Source: Limnohabitans sp. 2KL-51
GTDB lineage: Bacteria > Pseudomonadota > Gammaproteobacteria > Burkholderiales > Burkholderiaceae_C
Direction: 5' to 3'
DNA: 64,000 nt
Assembly: GCF_003063645.1 (NCBI RefSeq)
Contig: NZ_NESJ01000016.1
Span: 1-64,000, forward strand
The notes below the pieces were generated by a model. That model made no database searches. It had not been told where the DNA came from and was given only the letters and a program-made list of their open reading frames with translations. Below, piece after piece: positions 33,623 to 44,001 of this stretch; position 1 is the stretch's first letter, and each line of letters begins with the position of its first letter. Position numbers and translations under genes: made by a program.

Positions 33623-34516
33623 ATGAACGAAGCAAGACAAGCCACCTCCACCTCATTGACAGGGCGCGTGGTGATCGTGACCGGTGCGGGCAAGGGCATT
33701 GGCCGGGCGGTCAGCCTGCAATTGGCCAGCCGTGGGGCCTTGGTGTTGATCAACAACCGCCGTCATATGGGTGAAGATGATGAGCAGACCAGCGCGGCCC
33801 AGGTGGTGGCGATGATCCGCGCGCAAGGCGGGCAAGCGCTTGCCAACCATGACGATGCGCTGGACCCCGATGCTGGCGCCCGCATGGTAGCGCAGGCCAT
33901 GAACGAATGGGGTCGCCTGGACATGGTGTATGCCAATGCGGCCGTGGCCCAGCAGGCGGTCTTTCATACCCTGAGCCTGAATGAACTCAGAACCATCATC
34001 GACTCGGGCGTGGTTAGCACCTTGTCCTTGTTGCACGCGGCCTGGCCCGTGTTCCGTGCACAGCGCTATGGCCGCGCCTTGGTCAGCACGTCGAGCGCTG
34101 GCCGATTTGGCAACCATGGTTTGACGGCTTACGCTGCCTCCAAAGGGGCGATCGAATCGCTGATGCGCTCGCTGGCGCTGGAGGGTGTCAAACACGGTAT
34201 CCATTGCAATGCCTTGTCGCCCTATGCGCATTCGCAAATGACCGCATCGCATTTGCCGCCTGCTTGGGCGGATGTGCTGGCCCCCGAGGCGCTGGCCCCG
34301 GCAGCGGCCTGGTTGCTCAGTCCCGAGTGCGCCATCAACGGCCAGGTGCTGGTGGCGGGGGGTGGTCGGTATGCCAGGTCTTGGCCGGTTGAGACCCCGT
34401 CGGTGGCAGGCACCGACATGGAGCAGGTCTGGGCGCAATTGTTGGATTTGCAGGGGCAAACCCATGTGGATTCGATCACCGCCTTTCAGTCCTTCATGGC
34501 CGATGGTGGTCATTGA
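33623..34516 (+). CDS. Short-chain dehydrogenase/reductase
   Basis: A 297-residue SDR from ATG 33623, which is preceded by AGAGGAG. The Rossmann motif VVIVTGAGKGIGRA binds NAD(P), followed by YANAAV and the catalytic Ser/Tyr/Lys set in STSSAGRFGNHGLTAYAASKGAI. A C-terminal extension of about 40 residues follows the usual end, which points to the SDR subgroup acting on bulky acyl or steroid-like substrates. It is divergent from the carotenoid-oxygenase cluster and may oxidise or reduce a hydroxy/keto intermediate of it. It converges with ureG 25 bp away. Confidence 0.9.
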   Translation: MNEARQATSTSLTGRVVIVTGAGKGIGRAVSLQLASRGALVLINNRRHMGEDDEQTSAAQVVAMIRAQGGQALANHDDALDPDAGARMVAQAMNEWGRLDMVYANAAVAQQAVFHTLSLNELRTIIDSGVVSTLSLLHAAWPVFRAQRYGRALVSTSSAGRFGNHGLTAYAASKGAIESLMRSLALEGVKHGIHCNALSPYAHSQMTASHLPPAWADVLAPEALAPAAAWLLSPECAINGQVLVAGGGRYARSWPVETPSVAGTDMEQVWAQLLDLQGQTHVDSITAFQSFMADGGH

Positions 34517-34540
34517 ACTGCGTGGGCTGCGCGGGCTGCC

Positions 34541-35200
34541 TTAAATCAGCATGCCCCGCTTTTCTATGAAGGCCACCACTTCGGCCAGGCCATCCAGCGT
34601 TTTCAGGTTGGTCATCACCCAGGGGCGTGTTTCGCGGTTGGGGCGCATGCGGTTGGTATCGTCGCGCATCACTTGCAAATCTGCACCCACATGCGGGGCC
34701 AGGTCGGTTTTGTTGATCACGAACAAATCGCTCTTGGTGATGCCTGGGCCACCTTTGCGGGGAATTTTTTCACCTGCGGCCACGTCGATCACGTAAATCG
34801 TCAGGTCGGAGAGTTCCGGGCTGAAGGTGGCGGCCAGGTTGTCGCCGCCGCTCTCGATGAAGACCACGTCGGCGTTCGGAAATTTTTCCAGCATGCGGTC
34901 AATCGCTTCGAGGTTGATCGACGCGTCTTCGCGGATGGCGGTGTGCGGGCAGCCACCGGTTTCCACGCCCATGATGCGCTCGGCGGCAAGCGCGCCGCTC
35001 ACCGTCAGCAATCGCTGGTCTTCCTTGGTGTAAATGTCGTTGGTGATGGCGATCAGGTCCCAGCGCTCGCGCATGTTTTTGCACAACATCTCCAGCAGCG
35101 TGGTTTTGCCGGATCCCACAGGCCCGCCAATGCCCACGCGCAGGGGCGGCAGTTTTTTGGTGCGGTGGGGAATGTGGTGCAGTGCAGACGAGGTGTTCAT
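34541..35200 (-). CDS. ureG: Urease accessory GTPase UreG
   Basis: A 219-residue GTPase for nickel delivery to urease. P-loop [16 protein letters not shown], the switch region [12 protein letters not shown], metal-binding [15 protein letters not shown], the [15 protein letters not shown] block, and the base-binding VINKTDLAP. Length is normal. The start overlaps the ureF stop (ATGA at 35197-35200). Confidence 0.97.
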   Translation of the reverse strand: MNTSSALHHIPHRTKKLPPLRVGIGGPVGSGKTTLLEMLCKNMRERWDLIAITNDIYTKEDQRLLTVSGALAAERIMGVETGGCPHTAIREDASINLEAIDRMLEKFPNADVVFIESGGDNLAATFSPELSDLTIYVIDVAAGEKIPRKGGPGITKSDLFVINKTDLAPHVGADLQVMRDDTNRMRPNRETRPWVMTNLKTLDGLAEVVAFIEKRGMLI

Positions 35201-35886
35201 GATCGGAAGATCCGGGAGTATTGGGTTTCGTGGCGAGATGACAAGATGGCCAGCATGGGGGTGAAGGCTTGGCGGTCTTCATCGTTCAGGTGAATGGCGG
35301 TTTGAACCGCTTGCGGAATTTCGCGGGCCAGGCGTGCCAGCATGCGCTGCCCGGCGCTTTGGCCCAAGGGCACAGCCTTAAGGGCGGCTTGGGTCATGTT
35401 TTCGGCCCAGCCAAAGGCACCTGCTTGCAGGGCTTGGTCGAGCGGCGCAGACGCCAAAGACAAAGCCAGCGCCATGGCCAGCGGGTAAGTGGGTGGCAAT
35501 TGGGCACAGCATTGCAATTGGGCGTCGCTGGCTTGATGCAGGTTGCGCAGCCAGTCAAGCAAGGAGCGACCCATTTGCTCGGCTTGCAAGCGCATTTCGG
35601 CGGTTTCTCGGGTGGTCATGACCCAGTCGTTCAGGGCTTGCAGGCGCTGAGTGTCCATGTGCTGCCAAGCCGGAATGGCTTGCGCCAGCACGGCCATATC
35701 ACCGCGTGACTGCGTCAGGTGCAGCTGGTCCACCACCCAATCGGTGGCACTGGCTTCGTCATGCACCAAGCCTTGTTCGATCGCCGCCTCCAGCCCTTCG
35801 GAATACGAGAAGCCACCGATCGGCAATGCAGGCGAAGCAAGCCAGATCAGTTGCAGCAGGGCCGAGGGCGCAGTCTCAGTGCTCAT
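35197..35886 (-). CDS. ureF: Urease accessory protein UreF
   Basis: A 229-residue helical protein that bridges UreD/UreH and UreG in the nickel-insertion complex. Start at ATG 35886 ([19 protein letters not shown]); the frame is open far upstream over ureE. Family blocks: [20 protein letters not shown], and later [22 protein letters not shown]. It overlaps the ureE end by 11 bases. Confidence 0.95.
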   Translation of the reverse strand: MSTETAPSALLQLIWLASPALPIGGFSYSEGLEAAIEQGLVHDEASATDWVVDQLHLTQSRGDMAVLAQAIPAWQHMDTQRLQALNDWVMTTRETAEMRLQAEQMGRSLLDWLRNLHQASDAQLQCCAQLPPTYPLAMALALSLASAPLDQALQAGAFGWAENMTQAALKAVPLGQSAGQRMLARLAREIPQAVQTAIHLNDEDRQAFTPMLAILSSRHETQYSRIFRS

Positions 35887-36571
35887 GTCCGCAGCCGGGG
35901 CCGTGCACGTGGGGTTCAGCAGGGGCAGAGCGGATCGGGATGGCGATGCGTTTGCCAGCTGACGGCTTGGATGCAGGTGCCGCGTGTTCGTGTTGGCAGT
36001 CGGGCCCGTGCACATGGGGCTCGGCGTGGGCTGCGACAGAATGATCCGCATGACCATGTTCGTGACTGTGCCCATGACCATGCCCATGCCCGTGTGAGGA
36101 CGCGCCGTGGTCACCATAGGCACCGTTTTCGGGCTCGAAGGATTCAGACACCGTCACCACCGTCATGTGCATGGCGCGCAGCATGTCGGCCAGCACATGG
36201 TCGGGCTCGATCTTCAGGTGGTCGGGTTGCAGCTCAATGGGCACATGGCGATTGCCCAGGTGGTAGGCGGCGCGTGTCAGGTCAAAGGGCGAGCCGTGTT
36301 CTGTGCACGATGTGATGCGCAGCACGCTTTGCGGCGCAGCTTCGACACGGATCAGCGAGCCGTCTTCTGCCACCAGCACGTCACCGCCGCGCACCACGGC
36401 GCCACGGGGCAAAAACACGCCCAGACTGCGGCCTTGGCTGTCGGTGGCGTCAAAGCGGCTTTTTTGGCGAGTGTCCCAGTCGAGCGTGAGGGTGCTGGCG
36501 CGTTGGATCAGCACACGTGCCAGGCCACGGCCTTGCGGCATGAGTTTGGAGCAATGTAAAAGCGAGGTCAT
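35876..36571 (-). CDS. ureE: Urease accessory metallochaperone UreE with long His-rich tail
   Basis: A 231-residue nickel chaperone. The N-terminal peptide-binding domain (about 10-85) is followed by the metal-binding domain with [13 protein letters not shown] and [10 protein letters not shown]. Residues about 160-231 are extremely His-rich, with [14 protein letters not shown] and two near-identical PHVHGPxCxHEH repeats ([12 protein letters not shown] and [12 protein letters not shown]). The tail is longer than in most UreE proteins and ends exactly with the second repeat. It should bind many nickel ions and may serve as a store. Confidence 0.95.
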   Translation of the reverse strand: MTSLLHCSKLMPQGRGLARVLIQRASTLTLDWDTRQKSRFDATDSQGRSLGVFLPRGAVVRGGDVLVAEDGSLIRVEAAPQSVLRITSCTEHGSPFDLTRAAYHLGNRHVPIELQPDHLKIEPDHVLADMLRAMHMTVVTVSESFEPENGAYGDHGASSHGHGHGHGHSHEHGHADHSVAAHAEPHVHGPDCQHEHAAPASKPSAGKRIAIPIRSAPAEPHVHGPGCGHEH

Positions 36572-36584
36572 GTGTCTTGGGTTT

Positions 36585-36661
36585 TGTAGGAGCCCACCCT
36601 TTTGGGCGATGGTTTTGTGGGGCGTGTGCCACGCCCATCGCCCACGGGGTGGGCTCCTACA
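36585..36661. repeat. REP-like palindromic repeat between ureC and ureE
   Basis: Perfect 15-bp arms TGTAGGAGCCCACCC (36585-36599) and GGGTGGGCTCCTACA (36647-36661) enclose further pairing (GGGCGATGG with CCATCGCCC, GGGGCGTG with CACGCCC), so the whole 77 bp can fold into one hairpin. A related, more diverged copy is at 60839-60912. It sits in the 100-bp gap of the urease operon and may protect or attenuate the mRNA. Confidence 0.75.
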
Positions 36662-36671
36662 GGGGAGTGTT

Positions 36672-38390
<1,719 letters not shown>

Positions 38391-38391
38391 G

Positions 38392-38721
38392 TCAGGTCCC
38401 TTTCTGTGTGTTGTCGCCCAGCGGCCCGTTGGTCAAGCCCCGAAAGCCATACACCACACGGTCGCCCGCGTAGTCCACCAGCTCCACGGTGCGTTGCTGG
38501 CCGGGCTCAAAGCGTACGGCGGTGCCGGAGGCGATGTTCAGGCGCATGCCGCGTGCAGCAGCGCGGTCAAAGCGCAGGCCCGCGTTGGTCTCGGCAAAGT
38601 GGTAGTGCGAGCCCACTTGGATGGGGCGGTCGCTGGCGTTTTGCACCACCAGCGTGCAGGTGCGGCGGCCCACGTTCAGGGCGTGTTGGCCGGGGTCGAT
38701 CAGAAGTTCACCGGGTGTCAT
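38392..38721 (-). CDS. ureB: Urease beta subunit UreB
   Basis: A 109-residue structural subunit from ATG 38721 ([19 protein letters not shown]). Family blocks are [18 protein letters not shown] and [18 protein letters not shown]. It is a free-standing beta subunit as in most proteobacteria. It lies ten bases after hupE/ureJ. Confidence 0.97.
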   Translation of the reverse strand: MTPGELLIDPGQHALNVGRRTCTLVVQNASDRPIQVGSHYHFAETNAGLRFDRAAARGMRLNIASGTAVRFEPGQQRTVELVDYAGDRVVYGFRGLTNGPLGDNTQKGT

Positions 38722-38731
38722 GTGCAATCCT

Positions 38732-39319
38732 TCAGACCAAGCCGACCAGCAGCGATGAAAAGGCCAGAGCACCACCGGCGCTGCGTTGCAGCCAGACACG
38801 GCCAGCCATGTGTTGGCCGATCAGCACACCAGCGCCGTGCAGCAGGGCGCTGCCCATGACCATGCCTGCCAGGGCAGACCAGGTTGGCGTGCCCGCCATT
38901 TCGCTGCCATGCGCTGCACCGTGGAACACCGCAAAAACGCTGGCGACGGCTGCGGCAGCCGCCCAAGGCATGCCTCGACGCCAGGCCAACAGCAAACCCA
39001 TCACCAACAAAGAGGCCGCAATCATCGGCTCGACCGCAGGGACGTGCACACCCGCAAAACCCAACACGGCCCCCAAGGCCAGCATGAGCACAAAGGCCAG
39101 CGGGGCCAACCAAACCGGGCGCACCGCGATGGCGCTCCACACACCGACGGCCAGCATGGCCGCGAGATGGTCCAGTCCGGTCAAGGGGTGCAGAAAACCT
39201 TCAGCGAGTCCTGTCAGTGCGCTGTGGTCGTGCCCGGTGTGGGCCAAGGCCCAAGTTGGTGCAGCGGCCATCAGGGCGCAGGTACTCAACTTGATAAGAG
39301 TCTGGATTTTTTGTGTCAT
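38732..39319 (-). CDS. HupE/UreJ nickel permease-like protein
   Basis: A 195-residue membrane protein with a signal-like first helix and about six transmembrane segments. The family motif [16 protein letters not shown] (HPxxGxDH), with metal-binding His, is present, plus [12 protein letters not shown]. HupE/UreJ proteins take up nickel for hydrogenase or urease. Its place between ureA and ureB assigns it to urease. Confidence 0.93.
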   Translation of the reverse strand: MTQKIQTLIKLSTCALMAAAPTWALAHTGHDHSALTGLAEGFLHPLTGLDHLAAMLAVGVWSAIAVRPVWLAPLAFVLMLALGAVLGFAGVHVPAVEPMIAASLLVMGLLLAWRRGMPWAAAAAVASVFAVFHGAAHGSEMAGTPTWSALAGMVMGSALLHGAGVLIGQHMAGRVWLQRSAGGALAFSSLLVGLV

Positions 39320-39364
39320 GAAGTTCTCCGAATGGGCGGATTGTTGTGCGTTGAAATGGGAAGG

Positions 39365-39667
39365 TCAAACAATGGGCTGGTGCACCGTCACCAATTTGGT
39401 GCCATCCGGAAAAGTCGCTTCCACCTGAATGTCCGGGATCATGTCGGCGATGCCGTCCATCACATCGGCACGCGTCAGCACAGTGCGGCCTTCGCTCATG
39501 AGTTGGGCCACGGTCTTGCCGTCGCGAGCGCCTTCCATCACTGCGGCGCTGATCAGGGCGATGGCTTCGGGGTAGTTGAGCTTCAGGCCACGGGCCTTGC
39601 GGCGTTCAGCCAAAAGGCCTGCTGTGAAGATCAGCAGCTTGTCTTTTTCTCGGGGAGTGAGTTCCAT
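39365..39667 (-). CDS. ureA: Urease gamma subunit UreA
   Basis: A 100-residue structural subunit from ATG 39667 ([18 protein letters not shown]). Family blocks [20 protein letters not shown] and [20 protein letters not shown] are complete. It is the first gene of the urease operon, about 35 bases after the predicted sigma-54 transcription start. Confidence 0.97.
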   Translation of the reverse strand: MELTPREKDKLLIFTAGLLAERRKARGLKLNYPEAIALISAAVMEGARDGKTVAQLMSEGRTVLTRADVMDGIADMIPDIQVEATFPDGTKLVTVHQPIV

Positions 39668-39712
39668 TTTGGTGCGCTCTGCTTGAGCTGGTGCATTGAA
39701 TGGGCTCAATGT

Positions 39713-39728
39713 AGCAAAGAGCGTGCCT
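39713..39728 (-). promoter_or_regulatory. Sigma-54 promoter of the urease operon
   Basis: On the minus strand the sequence AGGCACGCTCTTTGCT runs from 39728 to 39713. It matches the -24/-12 consensus TGGCACG-N4-TTGCW except the first base, with correct GG-N10-GC spacing. Transcription would start near 39702 and give a leader of about 35 nt before ureA. Confidence 0.75.
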
Positions 39729-39742
39729 CTTTATAGAGGATG

Positions 39743-39765
39743 TCTGATTTTCTAGGGAAATCAGA
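39743..39765. promoter_or_regulatory. Palindrome between the two sigma-54 promoters
   Basis: TCTGATTT (39743-39750) and AAATCAGA (39758-39765) form a perfect 8-bp dyad with a 7-bp centre. It lies between the divergent ure and urt promoters, about 15 bp from one and 36 bp from the other, where a shared activator or repressor could act. It does not look like the usual NtrC site (GCAC...GTGC type). Confidence 0.6.
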
Positions 39766-39801
39766 TGCCATTTTGGGGTTTATCAAGGGGCGTCCTGAAG
39801 C

Positions 39802-39817
39802 TGGCACGGCGTTTGCA
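39802..39817 (+). promoter_or_regulatory. Sigma-54 promoter of urtABCDE
   Basis: TGGCACGGCGTTTGCA matches the -24/-12 consensus TGGCACG-N4-TTGCA exactly. Transcription would start near 39828, about 60 nt before the urtA ATG. Nitrogen-limited expression through RpoN and an enhancer-binding protein such as NtrC is expected from the family of promoters. Confidence 0.85.
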
Positions 39818-39888
39818 AAGAGTGAATCAGCGTTGCAAGTCTTCGCGTGTTTGTTTGAACAACTTACTTTCCTGATTGGAGTGATCTC

Positions 39889-41169
39889 ATGTTGAATCGT
39901 CGTGGCCATCTCAAAGCCCTCGCAACTGCAACTGCCATTTTGGCTGGCAGTTTGACATTGGTAACCCAAGCCCAAGCGCAAGCGGGCAACACCATCAAGG
40001 TCGGCGTGCTGCACAGCCTGTCCGGCACCATGGCCATTTCCGAGACCGTATTGAAAGACACCGTGCTCATGGCGATTGACGAGATCAACGCCAAGGGTGG
40101 TGTGCTGGGCAAAAAGCTCGAACCCGTGATCGTGGACCCGGCCTCCAACTGGCCTTTGTTCGCTGAAAAAACCAAACAGCTGCTAGGCCAAGACAAGGTC
40201 TCGGTCATCTTCGGTTGCTGGACTTCGGTGTCGCGCAAATCGGTGCTCCCCGTTGTGGAAGAAATGAACGGTCTGCTGTTTTACCCCGTGCAGTACGAAG
40301 GTGAAGAGCTGAGCAAGAACGTGTTCTACACAGGCGCTGCGCCCAACCAGCAAGCGATTCCTGCGGTGGACTATTTGATGAGCAAAGACGGCGGCGGCGC
40401 CAAGCGCTGGGTCTTGCTGGGCACCGACTACGTGTACCCCCGCACCACCAACAAAATCTTGCGCGCTTACTTGAAAAGCAAGGGTGTGAAAGACAGCGAC
40501 ATCGACGAAAAGTACACCCCATTCGGTCACAGCGATTACCAAACCATCGTGGCCGATGTGAAGAAGTTTTCTGCCGGTGGCAAGACCGCGGTGGTGTCCA
40601 CCATCAACGGTGACTCCAACGTGCCTTTTTACAAAGAGCTGGGCAACGCAGGCCTGAAGGCCAAAGACGTGCCTGTGGTGGCTTTTTCGGTGGGTGAAGA
40701 AGAACTGCGCGGTGTGGACACCAAACCTTTGGTTGGTCATTTGGCTGCATGGAACTATTTCATGTCCATCAAGAACCCTGCCAACGACGAGTTCACCAAA
40801 AAGTGGGGGGCTTATGCCAAGGCCAAGAACATCGCCGGTCACAAAGACAAGCCTTTGACCAATGATCCGATGGAAGCGACTTACATCGGTATCAACATGT
40901 GGAAGCAAGCGGTTGAAAAAGCCAAGTCCACCGACACTGACAAAGTGATCGCCGCCATGGCAGGTCAGACCTTCAAGGCGCCCAGCGGCATCACCAGCAA
41001 GATGGACGAGAAAAACCACCACCTGCACAAGTCGGTGTTCATCGGCGAGATCAAGGCGGACGGCCAGTTCAACGTGGTCTGGAAGACACCCGGCCCCGTC
41101 AAGGCCAAGCCTTGGAGCCCCTTCATCGAAGGCAACGACAAGAAGCCTGACGAGCCTGCCAAAAAGTGA
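39889..41169 (+). CDS. urtA: Urea ABC transporter substrate-binding protein UrtA
   Basis: A 426-residue periplasmic urea receptor. An N-terminal export signal (LKALATATAILAGSLTLVTQ) ends near AQA. Family blocks: IKVGVLHSLSGTMAISETVL, VIFGCWTSVSRKSVLPVVEE, LLFYPVQYEGEELSKNVFYT (partly quoted) and NDPMEATYIGINMWKQAV. It is the first gene of the urt operon and expressed from the sigma-54 promoter at 39802. The following 110-bp gap carries a REP-like hairpin. Confidence 0.96.
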   Translation: MLNRRGHLKALATATAILAGSLTLVTQAQAQAGNTIKVGVLHSLSGTMAISETVLKDTVLMAIDEINAKGGVLGKKLEPVIVDPASNWPLFAEKTKQLLGQDKVSVIFGCWTSVSRKSVLPVVEEMNGLLFYPVQYEGEELSKNVFYTGAAPNQQAIPAVDYLMSKDGGGAKRWVLLGTDYVYPRTTNKILRAYLKSKGVKDSDIDEKYTPFGHSDYQTIVADVKKFSAGGKTAVVSTINGDSNVPFYKELGNAGLKAKDVPVVAFSVGEEELRGVDTKPLVGHLAAWNYFMSIKNPANDEFTKKWGAYAKAKNIAGHKDKPLTNDPMEATYIGINMWKQAVEKAKSTDTDKVIAAMAGQTFKAPSGITSKMDEKNHHLHKSVFIGEIKADGQFNVVWKTPGPVKAKPWSPFIEGNDKKPDEPAKK

Positions 41170-41190
41170 TTTTTTGAAAGTGTGAGTGCT

Positions 41191-41252
41191 TGTCGGCGCT
41201 GAAGTTCCGACCTACATAGTCTTTGTGTAGGTCGGTGGCTTTAGCCCCGACA
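41191..41252. repeat. REP-like inverted repeat between urtA and urtB
   Basis: Arms TGTCGG...CCGACCTACA (41191-41216) and TGTAGGTCGG...CCGACA (41226-41252) pair over about 26 bases with few mismatches. Similar GTCGGGCTTTAGCCCGAC-type repeats are common in related genomes. Its place after the receptor gene fits a role in stabilising the urtA message relative to the permease genes. Confidence 0.7.
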
Positions 41253-41281
41253 TGGACGGTGGCCAGTGGCCAGACCCGGAA

Positions 41282-42874
41282 ATGAGCAAGATGAAAAGAT
41301 GGATGTTGAAAGCGGCGTTGATGGTCATCGCCTTGTGGGGCCTGTCGGCAGCTCAAGCCCTGACGATGGACGAAGCCAGAGGGATGGCCGTGGGAGACAG
41401 CGATGCCCGCGTGGAAGCCTTGGCCAAAGCTGTGGCGCAAGGCAGTGAAAAAACAGCGGTCTTCCTGCAAGCCTTGGCCGATGATGTGGTCAAAATTTCG
41501 GGAGATCAGGTGATAGTGGTTCGCGACGGGCAAGGCTTGGACCCCGTCACAGGACAAGCGGTTGCTGTGCCGCCAGACGCCGAAGAAGTGATGCTGAACA
41601 ACCGCCTGCGCGGCGAGATTGACACGGCCCTGGCGGCCCTGAAGTTGTTCAGCCCCGATGTGAAAGTGCGCAGGCAAGCGGCCTTGGCGCTGCTCAAAGA
41701 ACCCGATGCCAGCCGTGCCCCCTTGCTTGACAAGGCTTTGGCGACTGAAAAAGACCCCACGGTACAAAGCCTGGTGCGCCAAGCCCGCGCAGCAGCCATG
41801 CTGAACAGCGAGACTGCGAATGACCGTTTGCTGGCCGCCCGCGAGTTGGCGGGCAGTAAACAACCCGAGACCCTGCTGCTGCTCAACCAGCAACTGGCCC
41901 AAGAGCAAGACCCTGCAGTCCAAAAACAAATCCAGTCCGCTTTGGTCAAAGTGCAGGACAGCCTGCGCTGGGGCGAGCGCTTGGGGGCCATGTTCACCGG
42001 GCTCAGCTTGGGCTCCATCTTGTTGTTGGTGGCCCTGGGCCTGGCCATCACTTATGGCCTGATGGGCGTGATCAACATGGCGCATGGCGAGCTGATGATG
42101 ATTGGCGCCTATGCCACCTATGTGGTGCAGGCGCTGTTTCGCGAGCATTTGCCGGGCGTTTTTGACGCTTACCTTTTTGTCGCGATGCCGGTGGCCTTCC
42201 TGACAGCGGCCTTGGTGGGTGCGGTGATGGAGCGCGCGGTGCTGCAGCATTTGTATGGCCGCCCGCTCGAGACCCTGCTGGCCACCTGGGGCATCAGCCT
42301 GGTGCTGATGCAAGGCGTGCGCAGCCTGTTTGGCGCGCAAAACGTGGGTGTGGAAAACCCCTCTTGGATGAGTGGATCGCTGCAGCTGTTGCCCAATTTG
42401 CAGCTGCCGTGGAACCGGGTGCTGATCATCGTGTTTGCGCTGACGGTGTTGGTTGGGGTGGCGCTCTTGATCGGCAAAACCCGGCTGGGTTTGTTTGTGC
42501 GCGGCGTGACGCAAAACCGCCCCATGGCCTCGTGCATGGGCGTGAACACGGCGCGCATCGACACCTATGCCTTTGCATTGGGTTCGGGCATTGCAGGTCT
42601 GGCGGGTTGTGCGCTCAGCCAGGTGGGCAATGTGGGGCCTGACCTGGGCCAAAGCTACATCGTGGACGCATTCATGGTGGTGGTGCTTGGCGGTGTAGGG
42701 CAGCTGGCAGGCACGGTGTACGCCGCCTTGGGCCTGGGCTTGGTCAACAAGTTGCTGGAAGGCTGGACGGGCGCGGTGCTCGCCAAGATTGCCGTGCTGG
42801 TGTTCATCATCATCTTCATCCAGAAGCGCCCGCAAGGCATCTTCGCGATGAAGGGGCGCAGCGCGGAAGCGTGA
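41282..42874 (+). CDS. urtB: Urea ABC transporter permease UrtB
   Basis: A 530-residue permease from ATG 41282 (MSKMKRWMLKAAL; ATG 41291 is also possible, and the open frame to 41252 runs into the REP repeat). As usual for UrtB, a signal-like helix is followed by a periplasmic-side helical domain of about 200 residues with HEAT-like repeats (VRRQAALALLKEPDASRAPL), then the LivH-type permease with GLAITYGLMGVINMAHGELM. About eight to nine transmembrane helices are expected. Confidence 0.95.
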   Translation: MSKMKRWMLKAALMVIALWGLSAAQALTMDEARGMAVGDSDARVEALAKAVAQGSEKTAVFLQALADDVVKISGDQVIVVRDGQGLDPVTGQAVAVPPDAEEVMLNNRLRGEIDTALAALKLFSPDVKVRRQAALALLKEPDASRAPLLDKALATEKDPTVQSLVRQARAAAMLNSETANDRLLAARELAGSKQPETLLLLNQQLAQEQDPAVQKQIQSALVKVQDSLRWGERLGAMFTGLSLGSILLLVALGLAITYGLMGVINMAHGELMMIGAYATYVVQALFREHLPGVFDAYLFVAMPVAFLTAALVGAVMERAVLQHLYGRPLETLLATWGISLVLMQGVRSLFGAQNVGVENPSWMSGSLQLLPNLQLPWNRVLIIVFALTVLVGVALLIGKTRLGLFVRGVTQNRPMASCMGVNTARIDTYAFALGSGIAGLAGCALSQVGNVGPDLGQSYIVDAFMVVVLGGVGQLAGTVYAALGLGLVNKLLEGWTGAVLAKIAVLVFIIIFIQKRPQGIFAMKGRSAEA

Positions 42875-42882
42875 AGAGGACC

Positions 42883-44001
42883 ATGAACATGAAAAATTTG
42901 GAACTCCCCACCTCCGCCCCTTTGATGGGCCGCCAAGCCTGGTCGGCGTTTTTGCTGGCGCTGATTGTGGTCGGCGTGCTGGCCCCGGTTTTCAACTTGT
43001 GGGTGCCCGAGAGCAGCGCCTTTCATTTGAGCGACTACGCCATCGCCTTGATTGGCAAGATCATGTGTTACGCCATTTGCGCGCTGGCCATGGACTTGAT
43101 CTGGGGCTACACCGGAATTTTGTCGCTGGGCCACGGTTTGTTTTTCGCTTTGGGCGGCTATGTCATGGGCATGTACCTGATGCGCCAGATTGGCCAAGAC
43201 GGCAACTACAAAAGTGACTTGCCCGACTTCATGGTGTTTCTGAATTGGAAAGAGCTGCCCTGGCACTGGACGCTGTCGGACAGCTTCATCGCCACACTTG
43301 TTCTGGTGGTGTTGGTGCCCGGCTTGATCGCCTTTGTGTTTGGCTACTTTGCCTTTCGCTCGCGAATCAAGGGCGTTTATTTTTCCATCATCACCCAGGC
43401 CCTGACCTATGCGGCCATGTTGCTGTTCTTCCGCAATGAAACGGGTTTGGGCGGCAACAATGGCTTTACTGATTTCAAGCGCATCCTAGACTTACCCATT
43501 GCCACCCCCGGCATGCGCATGACGCTGTTTGTCTTCACCGGCTTGACCTTGTTGGGCTTTTATTTGTTCTCGCGCTGGCTGGTGAGCAGCAAGTACGGCC
43601 GGGTGCTGATGGCGATTCGCGATGCCGAAACGCGGGTGATGTTCTCGGGCTATTCGCCGCTGCCTTACAAGCTGAGCATCTGGGTGATCTCGGCCGTGAT
43701 GTGCGGCATTGCCGGGGCTTTGTACGTGCCGCAAGTGGGCATCATCAACCCCGGAGAGATGAGCGCGGCCAACTCGATCGAAATCGCGGTGTGGGCGGCG
43801 GTGGGCGGGCGCGGCACCTTGATCGGCCCCATCGTGGGAGCGTTTTTGGTGAACGGGGCCAAGAGCTGGCTCACGGTGAGTGCGCCTGAATTTTGGCTGT
43901 ACTTTTTGGGTGCGCTCTTTATCGCGGTGACTTTGTATTTACCGCAAGGCGTGGTGGGGTTGGTCGCCAAACTCAAAAAGATGAAAGGCGGTGCCGCTTG
44001 A
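42883..44001 (+). CDS. urtC: Urea ABC transporter permease UrtC
   Basis: A 372-residue LivM-type permease. ATG 42883 has AGAGG at the right distance; a GTG at 42871 is in frame. Family features: MDLIWGYTGILSLGHGLFFA, ETGLGGNNGFTDF, the loop YGRVLMAIRDAETRVMFSGY, and GRGTLIGPIVGAFLVNGAKS. Roughly ten hydrophobic helices. It ends in TTGA, overlapping a possible TTG start of urtD. Confidence 0.95.
   Translation: MNMKNLELPTSAPLMGRQAWSAFLLALIVVGVLAPVFNLWVPESSAFHLSDYAIALIGKIMCYAICALAMDLIWGYTGILSLGHGLFFALGGYVMGMYLMRQIGQDGNYKSDLPDFMVFLNWKELPWHWTLSDSFIATLVLVVLVPGLIAFVFGYFAFRSRIKGVYFSIITQALTYAAMLLFFRNETGLGGNNGFTDFKRILDLPIATPGMRMTLFVFTGLTLLGFYLFSRWLVSSKYGRVLMAIRDAETRVMFSGYSPLPYKLSIWVISAVMCGIAGALYVPQVGIINPGEMSAANSIEIAVWAAVGGRGTLIGPIVGAFLVNGAKSWLTVSAPEFWLYFLGALFIAVTLYLPQGVVGLVAKLKKMKGGAA

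Noticed and set aside
41123..42835. 570-codon open frame antisense to urtB
   Set aside because: Shadow of a GC-rich gene: His/Gln-rich, no family pattern, and urtB on the other strand is certain.
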